Made by a program: the position numbers and the translations under genes. Shown piece after piece: positions 35,154-42,852 of a stretch of 64,000 nucleotides of DNA (positions are counted from its first letter, which is position 1; every line of letters starts with the position of its first letter). Under the pieces are notes generated by a model. The model worked only from the letters and a program-made list of their open reading frames with translations. It made no database searches and had not been told where the DNA came from. The stretch is taken from positions 186,001 to 250,000 of the forward strand of contig CAWDHI010000001.1 of NCBI GenBank assembly GCA_963802095.1. Reading direction: 5' to 3'. The DNA is from CAVVEQ01 sp963802095 (GTDB lineage Bacteria; Chloroflexota; Anaerolineae; Anaerolineales; Anaerolineaceae).

Positions 35154-35939
35154 CTAGATTTCCGAAATCGCGACCCCATCCTGTTCCAGGATCTCCCTGG
35201 CCAAAGCAGCATAGGAAAGCCCGGCATGCGACTCGGGAGCGTGAACCGAGATTGGTATTCCCCTGGAGGGAGCTTCCGCGAGGTAAATGCTGCGGGGGAT
35301 GATGGTGTTAAACACCTGTTTTGGAAAATGACTTTTTACATCCTGGACAACATCCTGCCCAAGCCGGGTTCGTCCATCGAACATCGTAAGCAGGATCCCG
35401 CGCGTTTTCAAGCCTGGGAAGAGATTGTTCTTCACCCTGCTTAAAGTCTTGGTCAATTCACCCAGGCCTTCCAATGCCAGGTATTCGCATTGTACAGGGA
35501 TGATCACGCCATCGTGGGCTGCGACCAGGCCATTGACCGTCAGGATGCTCAGTGAAGGCGGACAATCGATCAAAATGTAGTCATAACGGTCCTGCACCTG
35601 TTGAATGGCATTCCACAGGAGTGTTTCCCGGTTTTCCAATGCAATCAATTCAACTTCTGCACCTGCGAGGGATGGTGAGGATGGTAGCAGTGAGATTTTC
35701 AATTTGGGATTATGAAGAACGTGGTTGGCGATGCCTGCCGACCCGATCAGCACCTCGTAGGTGCCCTTATTGACAGTTTGTTTATCCACCCCAAGCGATG
35801 AAGTGGCGTTGGCTTGTGGATCAAGGTCAATTAATAAGATCTTTTGACCAAAGTTCGCCAGATAAGCGCTGAGATTTATGGCAGTGGTGGTTTTTCCAAC
35901 ACCACCTTTCTGGTTTGCGAGGGTGTATATCCTTGTCAT
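35154..35939 (-). CDS. parA: Chromosome-partitioning ATPase ParA/Soj
   Basis: ParA is a DNA-binding Walker ATPase that forms a gradient over the nucleoid and moves ParB-parS complexes. The deviant Walker A KGGVGKTTTAINLSAYLA, the A' motif ILLIDLDPQANAT, and Walker B YDYILIDCPPSLSILTVNGL are present. At 261 aa it is a short, Soj-type ParA without an N-terminal helix-turn-helix. parB begins 19 bases downstream, and a PfkB kinase gene precedes it by six bases. Confidence 0.96.
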   Translation of the reverse strand: MTRIYTLANQKGGVGKTTTAINLSAYLANFGQKILLIDLDPQANATSSLGVDKQTVNKGTYEVLIGSAGIANHVLHNPKLKISLLPSSPSLAGAEVELIALENRETLLWNAIQQVQDRYDYILIDCPPSLSILTVNGLVAAHDGVIIPVQCEYLALEGLGELTKTLSRVKNNLFPGLKTRGILLTMFDGRTRLGQDVVQDVKSHFPKQVFNTIIPRSIYLAEAPSRGIPISVHAPESHAGLSYAALAREILEQDGVAISEI

Positions 35940-35945
35940 CCGCGT

Positions 35946-36809
35946 TTAATCCGAAATGATCTCTGAAATGACTGCTTTTGCTTCATCCGGGGTTGGAACA
36001 CCATTCAAACGAACACGAGTTACCGAGGTAGATGCTATCCTGATCGCGCAACGCGCAGCCTCCCAGGGATCATTTGTTTGATGCAGGCGAATGAAGAATG
36101 TGGCAGCGAAAATATCACCCGCTCCAGTCGGTTCGACCATCGTAACGACCGGTGCGTTCACTCGTCGAACATCGCCGTTCCAGTAGATCCTAGCACCTGC
36201 AGCGCCTTCTGTTATTACTAAAACTCTAGTTTTGGGGATCAATTCATCAATCCGGTTTTCATCATGATGAACATCCTCAATGCTGAGGATAACTGCGGAT
36301 GCTTTATTCAGGATAACGTCAGCATCCTTCCATTCCCCGTAAGTGACCCGACCAGTTTGATCCCAATCCCGCATCCACCCCTGAGGTGTGACCCCGATGA
36401 AAGCATCGGGGAAAGCATTAATAATTTCAATATCCAATTCCCTGCAGAGCGGTGCCAGGTGGACAATGGGTGATTTATACCAGTAGGAGGGGACATGGAC
36501 GGCGGAGATATCGGAAGCTTTCGAGTGCAGCACCTGAACGCGCCCGACGGAAGTTTGGATATTCTCGAATGTGGAGGCTTTTGGAGAATCGTTGACCGCG
36601 AGCTCGATCCTATCCAAGGCGGAGAGATCCATTGATTTCGGTGCGGCGGTTATGATCCCAACCCGCAGACCAAAGGCGAGTGCTGTGAGTCCAGAGAATG
36701 TTGCAGTTCCGCCCAGCTCCAAACCTGCAAGGGTAATATCCTGGCTGACATGCCCGATGGCCAGGTAATCGACAGGCTCGATGGGTTGATTATCGCGGCT
36801 GTAGATCAA
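35946..36809 (-). CDS. PfkB-family carbohydrate/nucleoside kinase
   Basis: The protein belongs to the ribokinase/PfkB fold and should phosphorylate a sugar or nucleoside with ATP. The GxGD anion-hole motif with the catalytic aspartate is EPTGAGDIFAATFFIRLHQ, and the N-terminal GGTATFSGLTALAFGL matches the substrate-binding GG motif. The substrate cannot be told. It is placed between a zinc-ribbon membrane protein (six bases upstream) and parA (six bases downstream), which suggests one operon, although a metabolic link to chromosome partition is not obvious. Confidence 0.88.
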   Translation of the reverse strand: MIYSRDNQPIEPVDYLAIGHVSQDITLAGLELGGTATFSGLTALAFGLRVGIITAAPKSMDLSALDRIELAVNDSPKASTFENIQTSVGRVQVLHSKASDISAVHVPSYWYKSPIVHLAPLCRELDIEIINAFPDAFIGVTPQGWMRDWDQTGRVTYGEWKDADVILNKASAVILSIEDVHHDENRIDELIPKTRVLVITEGAAGARIYWNGDVRRVNAPVVTMVEPTGAGDIFAATFFIRLHQTNDPWEAARCAIRIASTSVTRVRLNGVPTPDEAKAVISEIISD

Positions 36810-36815
36810 TGAAGG

Positions 36816-37349
36816 TCACTTCTCATCAACGTAGAATTCATCTGTGATGGAAAAATCCTTGATGCTTTCTTCCACCGGGGGGAGATCGAGAGGATTATTA
36901 TCCAGGCGTGAACCTGGAGCAGGTGTGGCGCAATAGGGGCAGAGGTTCCAGGCAAGATCCATTAATTTCCCGCATTGCGTGCATGGTTTTTTGAGACGGG
37001 TGTGACAATTGGGACATACGATCCAAAGCGAGTCCAACCTTCGACTGCAACCCGGGCATAGGGGACTTTCTTCGATCGATTGCAGCAGCGCTTCCTCTTC
37101 AAGCGTTTTCTGATATTCGTCTTCCAGGGTGAGTGGTGGGCGCAAAATGATATAGATCAGAACCCCGGGGAGAAAAAGGATGGCAGCCACCAGGGTCGCC
37201 AGGATTCGAATGAGCGGGTCCCGGGTTCTTTTGCGCGCGTCACGGTAGGTCCAGATGACAAGACTGATCCAAAGGGCGGCTGCAAAAGCTGCGCCAAAAC
37301 CGGTCAGGATCAGCACCATGCTGCTTAAAAAGGTAGGATCAATACTCAT
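36816..37349 (-). CDS. Membrane protein with double zinc ribbon
   Basis: Two N-terminal hydrophobic helices (about 8-33 and 47-70) are joined by a basic loop (YRDARKRTRDP). The cytoplasmic tail has CxxC pairs: CPGCSRRLDSLWIVCPNCH and CTQCGKLMDLAWNLCPYC, a classic double zinc ribbon. No catalytic motif is visible; it may be a scaffold or nucleic-acid-binding membrane protein. A TATAAT box lies 18 bases before the ATG on the minus strand, making this the first gene of the zinc ribbon-pfkB-parA-parB cluster. Confidence 0.78.
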   Translation of the reverse strand: MSIDPTFLSSMVLILTGFGAAFAAALWISLVIWTYRDARKRTRDPLIRILATLVAAILFLPGVLIYIILRPPLTLEDEYQKTLEEEALLQSIEESPLCPGCSRRLDSLWIVCPNCHTRLKKPCTQCGKLMDLAWNLCPYCATPAPGSRLDNNPLDLPPVEESIKDFSITDEFYVDEK

Positions 37350-37367
37350 AATAGGCTCTGTAGGAAA

Positions 37368-37373
37368 ATTATA
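37368..37373 (-). promoter_or_regulatory. -10 box TATAAT of the zinc ribbon-pfkB-parAB cluster
   Basis: A perfect TATAAT on the minus strand lies 18 bases before the ATG at 37349. A consensus -35 box is not evident. Confidence 0.5.
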
Positions 37374-37460
37374 GCATGGAAGAATTGGGATTGCGGAAAA
37401 GCAGTATTTTCGCCATAATTACAGACTGTGTTGATTTTTTCGAATGGAGGGCTTTATAAG

Positions 37461-38162
37461 TTGAAGGAAGGACTTACTGAATACAGGATCACCGACCTGC
37501 AGCTTTCGGAGCGGCCAAGGGAGCGATTGGAAAAACAAGGCGCATCCGCCTTGTCGCAGGCTGAATTACTCGCGATCCTCATCCGGGTGGGAGTGAGGGG
37601 GGAGAATGCGCTCGAGGTTGCACAGCGTATCCTCGACCGGTTTAAAGGTTTGCGGGGGCTTCAATCCGCCAGTTTCCTGGAGCTATCCAGGGAGCGGGGG
37701 ATAGGCAAGGCAAAAGCCGCTCGGATCCAGGCGGCTATTGAACTTGGAAACCGCCTTTCAATAGAACGCCCGAATGAGCGGGTGATCATTAATTCCCCGG
37801 AAGAAGCTGCCAACCTGATCCGGTATGAAATGGCTGGACTAGACCATGAGGAAATATGGACGATGTTATTGGACACCCGGAATAAGTTGATCGAGGTCAA
37901 ACATATCTATATAGGTTCCCTCAATTCAGCCTTCGCCCGGACTGCGGAGATCTTCAAACCCGCCATTCTGGTGAACGCAGCCGGAATCATCCTGGCACAC
38001 AACCACCCAAGTGGAGAATCCAACCCAAGCCCGGAGGATATCGCCATGACCCGCAATCTGGTGCAGGCAGGCTGGATGCTGGATATTGACCTGGTGGATC
38101 ACATTGTGATCGCCGCGGACGAATTTACATCACTGAAAGAAAGGCACCTGGGTTTCGACTGA
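37461..38162 (+). CDS. radC: RadC-family JAB/MPN protein
   Basis: RadC (UPF0758) proteins were once linked to DNA repair but their role is unclear. The N-terminal helix-hairpin-helix region (FLELSRERGIGKAKAARIQA) can bind DNA, and the JAB/MPN metalloprotease-like motif is intact (LAHNHPSGESNPSPEDIAMT with HxH...S..D). The frame is open from GTG 37428, but GGAGGG at 37446-37451 fits TTG 37461 (KEGLTEYRITDL), giving 233 aa. Its stop shares one base with the next ATG. Confidence 0.92.
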   Translation: MKEGLTEYRITDLQLSERPRERLEKQGASALSQAELLAILIRVGVRGENALEVAQRILDRFKGLRGLQSASFLELSRERGIGKAKAARIQAAIELGNRLSIERPNERVIINSPEEAANLIRYEMAGLDHEEIWTMLLDTRNKLIEVKHIYIGSLNSAFARTAEIFKPAILVNAAGIILAHNHPSGESNPSPEDIAMTRNLVQAGWMLDIDLVDHIVIAADEFTSLKERHLGFD

Positions 38163-39463
38163 TGGATGATTATATTCATGATCTCCTGGTGAGAGGCGTG
38201 GCTGCGATCAAGGGCGGCGAGATGGAGAACGGACGGAAAACCCTGGAACGGGTGCTGGATCTGGATGCTAACCTTGAGGACCGCCTGGACGCATGGTGGT
38301 ATCTTAGTGAGATCAGCGAAGATAAAATTAAGGCAAGGGAATACCTGGAAAATATCCTGGCGAATGAACCCTCCGACGCTCGCGCAAGGCGAAAGATAGC
38401 AATCCTGGATGGCAAGTTGAAAGAAGAAGACATTATTAACCCCGACACGCTGAAACCTTTTCTCGATGGAATCACCCAGGGGAGTGCAGATAGGTTTACC
38501 TGTCCTAATTGCGGCGGGAAGATGGCTTTCTCTGCTGATGGCAGCCGGATCATTTGCGAATTCTGTGCCAACAAGGAACGCATGGGCAAGGAAAATGGTT
38601 TGGCGGGTGAGCAGGATTTTTTCCTGGCCATGGCCACCCAAAAGGGGCACTCCCGCCAGATGAATGCCATCACCTTTGACTGCGAAGGGTGCGGCAGCGA
38701 GTTTATTTTGCCTCCGACGCGCCTGACAATCACCTGCCCGTTTTGCGGTTCCGCATACGTGGCGAAATGCCTCGACCCGAAGAGCACCTTGCAGCCCAAC
38801 GGAGTGATCCCATTCAAGATTAGCGAAACCAGGGTGAAGGAAACCCTGAAAAAATGGTTCAAATTGCACACACCCAAACCTCCCTTCCGGGTGACATCCG
38901 GAGTAGGCATGTACCTGCCGGTATGGTCCTTCAACATCGAAGGTCCGGTCCCCTTTCGCTACCAGGTGGAAAAGAATGATAAGAAGGTCACCATCGAAGG
39001 GGAGGATTTTATGCTTGAATCGGATATCCGGGTTTGCGCGACTTCAAAAATCCCTCCCGGTTGGGCTTCCGAGATCGGCAACTATGACAATGGGGAGGTG
39101 GTACCTTATAATGCCAGTCTGCTTGCCGACTGGGTCGCTGAAAATTACCAGGTCAACGTCGGGGATGCATCCTTAATAGCGCGGCAGATCGCCCTGGGGG
39201 AGATGCGGACAAACATAATGATCAGTCTTGAAGGCGGCGCAAGCGACCTCCAGGTATTATCTTCAAATATTTCGGTAGTCAGCTACGAATTGATCCTCCT
39301 CCCGGTGTGGTGGGTAATTTATGAAAGCGGTGGCACGCGGTACCATACCCTGGTAAATGGATCCAACGGTATCGTTCGGGATGAGCGTTGTGCGAACCAG
39401 AACATTGGGCAGAAACTATTTGATTTTATCCGCCGCGGGGGGAAAACAGGGTTCTTGACATAA
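38162..39463 (+). CDS. Zinc-ribbon protein with N-terminal TPR-like region
   Basis: I do not recognise a characterised family. Residues about 1-85 form TPR-like helices (LVRGVAAIKGGEMENGRKTL, ARRKIAILDGKL). Two zinc ribbons follow: CPNCGGKMAF...CEFC (about 115-140) and CEGCGSEF...CPFCGSAYVAK (about 175-203). The C-terminal 230 residues form a soluble domain with no motif I can name. It may bind nucleic acid or protein. The start is coupled to the radC stop (TGATG), and the rplU promoter overlaps its 3' end. Confidence 0.78.
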   Translation: MDDYIHDLLVRGVAAIKGGEMENGRKTLERVLDLDANLEDRLDAWWYLSEISEDKIKAREYLENILANEPSDARARRKIAILDGKLKEEDIINPDTLKPFLDGITQGSADRFTCPNCGGKMAFSADGSRIICEFCANKERMGKENGLAGEQDFFLAMATQKGHSRQMNAITFDCEGCGSEFILPPTRLTITCPFCGSAYVAKCLDPKSTLQPNGVIPFKISETRVKETLKKWFKLHTPKPPFRVTSGVGMYLPVWSFNIEGPVPFRYQVEKNDKKVTIEGEDFMLESDIRVCATSKIPPGWASEIGNYDNGEVVPYNASLLADWVAENYQVNVGDASLIARQIALGEMRTNIMISLEGGASDLQVLSSNISVVSYELILLPVWWVIYESGGTRYHTLVNGSNGIVRDERCANQNIGQKLFDFIRRGGKTGFLT

Positions 39464-39483
39464 AAGGGGCAATCCCGTATAAT
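39455..39483 (+). promoter_or_regulatory. Perfect-consensus promoter of the rplU-rpmA-rpmE operon
   Basis: TTGACA (39455-39460) and TATAAT (39478-39483) are separated by exactly 17 bases, the sigma-A/sigma-70 ideal. The -35 box lies within the last codons of the zinc-ribbon gene upstream. Expected for a strong ribosomal-protein promoter. Confidence 0.92.
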
Positions 39484-39489
39484 TCCGTT

Positions 39490-39605
39490 CGCTTTGCTCC
39501 AGCAGAGATCGCAGGCTGGGGCATCATTATGTAACCCCAACTTCCCCGCAGCCGGGCGTGAATTGCGGCGCGTGGTCTGCGGCGAAGTGAAGATTGGAGT
39601 GAACC
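39490..39605 (+). promoter_or_regulatory. Structured leader of the L21-L27-L31 mRNA
   Basis: The transcript would have about 115 bases before the rplU ATG. Two hairpins can form: TGGGG with CCCCA (39517-39539), and a longer stem pairing 39541-39551 with 39577-39587 (CTTC, one mismatch, CCGCAG with CTGCGG, GAAG). Long structured leaders often carry autoregulatory ribosomal-protein binding sites, but similarity to the known L21 leader of Firmicutes is not established. Confidence 0.45.
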
Positions 39606-39923
39606 ATGCAATACGCAATTGTTGAAACCGGCGGAAAGCAGTTCAAAGCCGTGGAAGGAAACACGATCGAAGTCGATTACACGCCTATTGAGATTGGGCA
39701 AAAGATCGAGTTGAAATCGGTGTTGCTGCTAGTGGATGGCGAGAAAGTTAATGTTGGCAAACCGCTGGTGAAAGGTGCGGTGGTAAAAGCCACTGTGGCC
39801 AGCCATGATAAAGGTCCCAAGCTTACAATATTTAAATACAGCCCGAAAAAACGCATCCGTGTAAAAACCGGGCATCGCCAGATCTACACCCAGTTAAAAA
39901 TCGACAAGATCGAGATGGAGTAA
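39606..39923 (+). CDS. rplU: 50S ribosomal protein L21
   Basis: L21 binds 23S rRNA in the large subunit. The protein begins YAIVETGGKQFKAVEGNTIE and ends with the rRNA-binding KYSPKKRIRVKTGHRQIYTQ, both diagnostic. At 105 aa it has normal length. It is the first gene of a ribosomal operon with L27 three bases later, and GGAG lies eight bases before the ATG. Confidence 0.98.
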   Translation: MQYAIVETGGKQFKAVEGNTIEVDYTPIEIGQKIELKSVLLLVDGEKVNVGKPLVKGAVVKATVASHDKGPKLTIFKYSPKKRIRVKTGHRQIYTQLKIDKIEME

Positions 39924-39926
39924 ACA

Positions 39927-40190
39927 ATGGCCCATAAAAAAGGTGGCGGATCAGTCCGCAACGGTCGTGATAGCAATGCCCAGCGTCTGGGTGTAAAACG
40001 CTTCGCCGGTCAATTTGTTCTGTCTGGAAATATCCTCGTGCGTCAGCATGGCACCCGCATTAAACCAGGCACCAACGTGGGTACTGGCAAAGACTACACT
40101 CTTTTTGCCACCAGTGATGGTTTCGTAGTTTTTGAAACCCTGCCTAACGGTCAGAAGATGGTCAGTATACAGCCTGGTTCCAAAAACTAG
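39927..40190 (+). CDS. rpmA: 50S ribosomal protein L27
   Basis: L27 contributes its N-terminus to the peptidyl-transferase centre. The protein starts directly as AHKKGGGSVRNGRDSNAQRL, without the cleavable extension found in Firmicutes, and continues with GVKRFAGQ and the IKPGTNVGTGKDYTLFA core. At 87 aa it has normal length. It follows rplU by three bases, the usual arrangement. Confidence 0.98.
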   Translation: MAHKKGGGSVRNGRDSNAQRLGVKRFAGQFVLSGNILVRQHGTRIKPGTNVGTGKDYTLFATSDGFVVFETLPNGQKMVSIQPGSKN

Positions 40191-40265
40191 GTCCATTGGG
40201 TTTGCACCGGCAGGTCGATGGACCGGACCGGAAGCAAACCTGTGAAAGGATAATAGGTAAGTTTC

Positions 40266-40745
40266 ATGAAACAAGGCATTCATCCCACATACTACCCGGA
40301 CGCGAAGGTAACCTGCGCTTGCGGAAATTCCTGGACCACCGGTTCAACCCGCAAGGAAATTCGCACCGAGGTTTGCTCGAAGTGCCATCCATTCTTCACT
40401 GGCCAACAGCAACGCCTGATTGACATCGAAGGCCAGGTCGACCGCTTCTATAAGAAGCTCCAGGCCCGGCAGTCCTTTGTGGAACAACAGAAAGCAAAGG
40501 AAGATTCTCGCACTTCCCCCGACCGTCCCATTGCAGAATTGGAACTTGGGAACCGGGCTACTGAATCCCTGGCAAAAGCTGGGATCACCACTGTTGGCCA
40601 GGTTATCGATAAATTGGCAGAAGGTGATGCAGCTCTACTTGGGATCGAAGGATTTGGTCGAAAATCCTTGATCGATATCAAAAAGAAGTTGCGATCTTTG
40701 GGGTATGAATTACCCGAAAAGACAGAGGAAGTTCCCGCAGAGTAA
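40266..40745 (+). CDS. rpmE: 50S ribosomal protein L31 fused to an RNA polymerase alpha-CTD-like domain
   Basis: Residues 1-70 are ribosomal protein L31 of the zinc-binding type: KQGIHPTYYPDAKVTCACGN with Cys17/Cys19, and EVCSKCHPFFTG with Cys37/Cys40. After a charged linker (71-87), residues about 88-150 match the helix-hairpin-helix fold of the RNA polymerase alpha-subunit C-terminal domain: PIAELELGNRATESLAKAGI, TVGQVID, GIEGFGRKSLIDIKKKLRSL. That domain binds UP-element DNA and activators. Normal L31 is 66-90 aa, so this 159-aa form is about double. The gene lies 75 bases after rpmA and ends at a strong terminator. Confidence 0.92.
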   Translation: MKQGIHPTYYPDAKVTCACGNSWTTGSTRKEIRTEVCSKCHPFFTGQQQRLIDIEGQVDRFYKKLQARQSFVEQQKAKEDSRTSPDRPIAELELGNRATESLAKAGITTVGQVIDKLAEGDAALLGIEGFGRKSLIDIKKKLRSLGYELPEKTEEVPAE

Positions 40746-40760
40746 TCCTGCCTTGAATAA

Positions 40761-40790
40761 AAGAACCAGATTCAAATCTGGTTCTTTTTT
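40761..40790. terminator. Strong terminator after rpmE, overlapping the 3' end of the HAD gene
   Basis: A perfect stem AAGAACCAGA with TCTGGTTCTT, loop TTCAAA, is followed by TTTTTT, a canonical Rho-independent terminator for the ribosomal operon. The convergent HAD gene ends at 40772, so the same hairpin forms around its stop codon and may serve both strands. Confidence 0.92.
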
Positions 40791-41611
40791 ATTTCTTCGA
40801 GGTATGGGAGCAGAGCCGCGATGTTTGCCACGATCAAATCCGGTTGATAGCTGAAGGATTGCAGATCCTCCAGTTTGGTTTCGCCACTAAGCACCAGGAT
40901 GGTTTTGATGCCTGCTGCACCGAGGGCGATATCGGTACTCAGCCGGTCGCCAACCATCGCCATCCTCATCGGAAGGCAGCCCATGCGTTCGCTGATTGCG
41001 GTCACCATCGCAGGGTAGGGTTTTCCGCAGATCTCATCCGGCTGCCTGCCGGTGGCGGCTGCAACCAGGGCGATGAATGCACCGGTATCGGGAATCGACC
41101 CCGATTCCACCGGGCAATTAGCATCCGGATGGGTGGCAAAATAGGGTAAACCGGAGCGAACAAAATCGCAGGTTATTCGAAGCGTGTCGTAGGTGATGTT
41201 GGTATCAAACCCGAGAACAACCACATCCGGTTTTTGATCAACCACCTGGTAACCCGCCTGCCGGAACATTTTTTTCAAATGGGAGGTACCCGCCACGTAG
41301 ACCCGCGCCTGGGGATATTGGCGATTTAAAGAATGAATGGTGGCATCCCCGGAGGTGAAAATCTGGTCAGTATTTACCCGGATGCCCAGGTTGTTTAATT
41401 TTTGCTGGTATGCGGAAGGATCTTTGGATGAGTTGTTGGTGAGGATCAAGAATTTGCGCCTGGAGTTTTGAAGAAAGGCGATGAATTCGCTTGAACCCGG
41501 GATTATGCTATCTCCGAGGTACAAAGTGCCATCCAAATCCAACAGGAAGAGCTCAACAGATTCAAGAATTTGAAAGGGAAGTACTTTTAGGGGGGTGATC
41601 GAATTATTCAT
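40772..41611 (-). CDS. HAD-superfamily phosphatase, NagD/IIA type
   Basis: The protein should dephosphorylate a small phosphorylated metabolite. HAD motif I is FLLDLDGTLYLG, motif II is ILTNNSSKD, motif III includes GKPYPAMV, and motif IV is AMVGDRLSTDIALGAAG. The C2-type cap lies between motifs II and III, as in NagD, AraL and PNPase-like enzymes. At 279 aa it is normal. The gene converges on rpmE, sharing a terminator, and diverges from tdk. Substrate unknown. Confidence 0.92.
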   Translation of the reverse strand: MNNSITPLKVLPFQILESVELFLLDLDGTLYLGDSIIPGSSEFIAFLQNSRRKFLILTNNSSKDPSAYQQKLNNLGIRVNTDQIFTSGDATIHSLNRQYPQARVYVAGTSHLKKMFRQAGYQVVDQKPDVVVLGFDTNITYDTLRITCDFVRSGLPYFATHPDANCPVESGSIPDTGAFIALVAAATGRQPDEICGKPYPAMVTAISERMGCLPMRMAMVGDRLSTDIALGAAGIKTILVLSGETKLEDLQSFSYQPDLIVANIAALLPYLEEIKKNQI

Positions 41612-41704
41612 CGCGAATGGTGATAACCTCCGCGATTATAGCCGATGGGAGTGCTTTCGCGGATAAGGTAAAATACCTGAAACAATCATGCGAGGAGGAT
41701 GGGT

Positions 41705-42274
41705 ATGGTACACCATGAAGGCTCGGTGGAAGTGGTTTGCGGCTCAATGTTCAGCGGCAAAACAGAAGAACTGATCCGCAGGCTCAAAAGAGCAGCGATA
41801 GCCCGCCAGAAGGTCCAGGTATTCAAACCCGCCATCGATGACCGCTACCATGTTGAAAAAGTTACATCGCATGATGGAATGAACTTTGACGCCCTGCCAA
41901 TTAAGGATTCCCGGGAGATACTGATCAACATCCAGCCTGATACGACGGTGGTGGGGATCGACGAAGGTAATTTTTTCGATGCCGGGATCGTGGAAGTGGT
42001 TGGGCAGCTGGCAGAACGCGGGATTCGGGTGATAATCGCAGGCCTGGATATGGATTTTCGCGGAGAACCGTTTGGCTGTATGCCCGAACTGATTGCCCGT
42101 GCGGAAAAAGTGGATAAACTGCAAGCCATCTGCATGGTCTGTGGTGAGCCGGCAAGCCGCTCTCAACGATTGGTGGATGGCCGACCGGCCAGGTACCACG
42201 ATCCGGTTATTATTGTCGGAGCAGCCGAAATTTATGAAGCCCGTTGCCGAAAGCATCACGAGGTTCCAAGATGA
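41705..42274 (+). CDS. tdk: Thymidine kinase
   Basis: The enzyme phosphorylates (deoxy)thymidine with ATP in pyrimidine salvage. It is type II: Walker A GSMFSGKTEELIRRL, the KVTSHDG motif, VGIDEGNFFD with the catalytic glutamate, and a C-terminal zinc lasso with four ligands (CMVCGEPAS...EARCRKHH). GGAGG at 41694-41698 fits ATG 41705 better than the in-frame ATG 41699, giving 189 aa. A TAAAAT box (41669-41674) lies 30 bases upstream. Its stop overlaps the hpt start as ATGA. Confidence 0.96.
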   Translation: MVHHEGSVEVVCGSMFSGKTEELIRRLKRAAIARQKVQVFKPAIDDRYHVEKVTSHDGMNFDALPIKDSREILINIQPDTTVVGIDEGNFFDAGIVEVVGQLAERGIRVIIAGLDMDFRGEPFGCMPELIARAEKVDKLQAICMVCGEPASRSQRLVDGRPARYHDPVIIVGAAEIYEARCRKHHEVPR

Positions 42275-42834
42275 CAATGCGCGATTACCACGAATTTTTA
42301 GGGGAAATCCTGGTTACTGAGGATCAATTAACTACCCGAATCACGGAGCTGGGTAAACAGATCAGCCTGGATTACCGGGAAGAGAATGACCTTTTATTGA
42401 TCTGTATCCTGAGGGGCGGGGTGTTATTCCTTACAGATCTAATGCGAGAAATCAAAGTGCCCTTATCCGTTGAGTTCATGGCGGTTTCATCCTATGGCAC
42501 TGGAAATCGCGAATCGACTGGACATGTGCGGATCACCCTGGACCTTATCAGCGATATCCACGATCGCAATGTGCTGGTCATTGAGGATATTGTGGATAGC
42601 GGTCGTACCCTGGCATCCGTGCTTGAATTATTGACCACCCGTGAGCCAAAAAGCCTGAACGTGTGCACATTGCTGGATAAGTCCGAACGGCGGGAAGTGG
42701 AGGTTCCCCTGCGGTACGTGGGATTTTCCATTCCCAATAAATTCGTTTTTGGTTACGGGTTGGATATCGATGAGTATTACCGCAACTTACCTTTTATCGG
42801 GGTTGTGGATCTGAAAAAGTACGACTCACGGTAG
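42271..42834 (+). CDS. hpt: Hypoxanthine phosphoribosyltransferase
   Basis: The enzyme uses PRPP to convert hypoxanthine or guanine to IMP or GMP. The PRPP-binding loop VLVIEDIVDSGRTLASV is intact, as are the early CILRGGVLFLTDLMREI and the SYGTGNRESTGHVRI flexible loop. The start is ATG 42271, overlapping the tdk stop; the open frame extends upstream to 42244 without support. At 187 aa it has normal length. Together with tdk and PNP it makes a salvage set. Confidence 0.95.
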   Translation: MTMRDYHEFLGEILVTEDQLTTRITELGKQISLDYREENDLLLICILRGGVLFLTDLMREIKVPLSVEFMAVSSYGTGNRESTGHVRITLDLISDIHDRNVLVIEDIVDSGRTLASVLELLTTREPKSLNVCTLLDKSERREVEVPLRYVGFSIPNKFVFGYGLDIDEYYRNLPFIGVVDLKKYDSR

Positions 42835-42852
42835 CCACCAGGGAAGGCAAAG

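Noticed and set aside
34283..35939. parS sites near parAB
   Set aside because: No match to the TGTTTCACGTGAAACA palindrome or a close variant was found by eye in the window, so none is listed.
38099..38869. Open reading frame of 256 codons on the minus strand
   Set aside because: It lies antisense inside the zinc-ribbon TPR gene, has no ribosome-binding site or recognisable motif, and overlaps a second antisense frame (38176-38937). The plus-strand gene has intact zinc-ribbon motifs.
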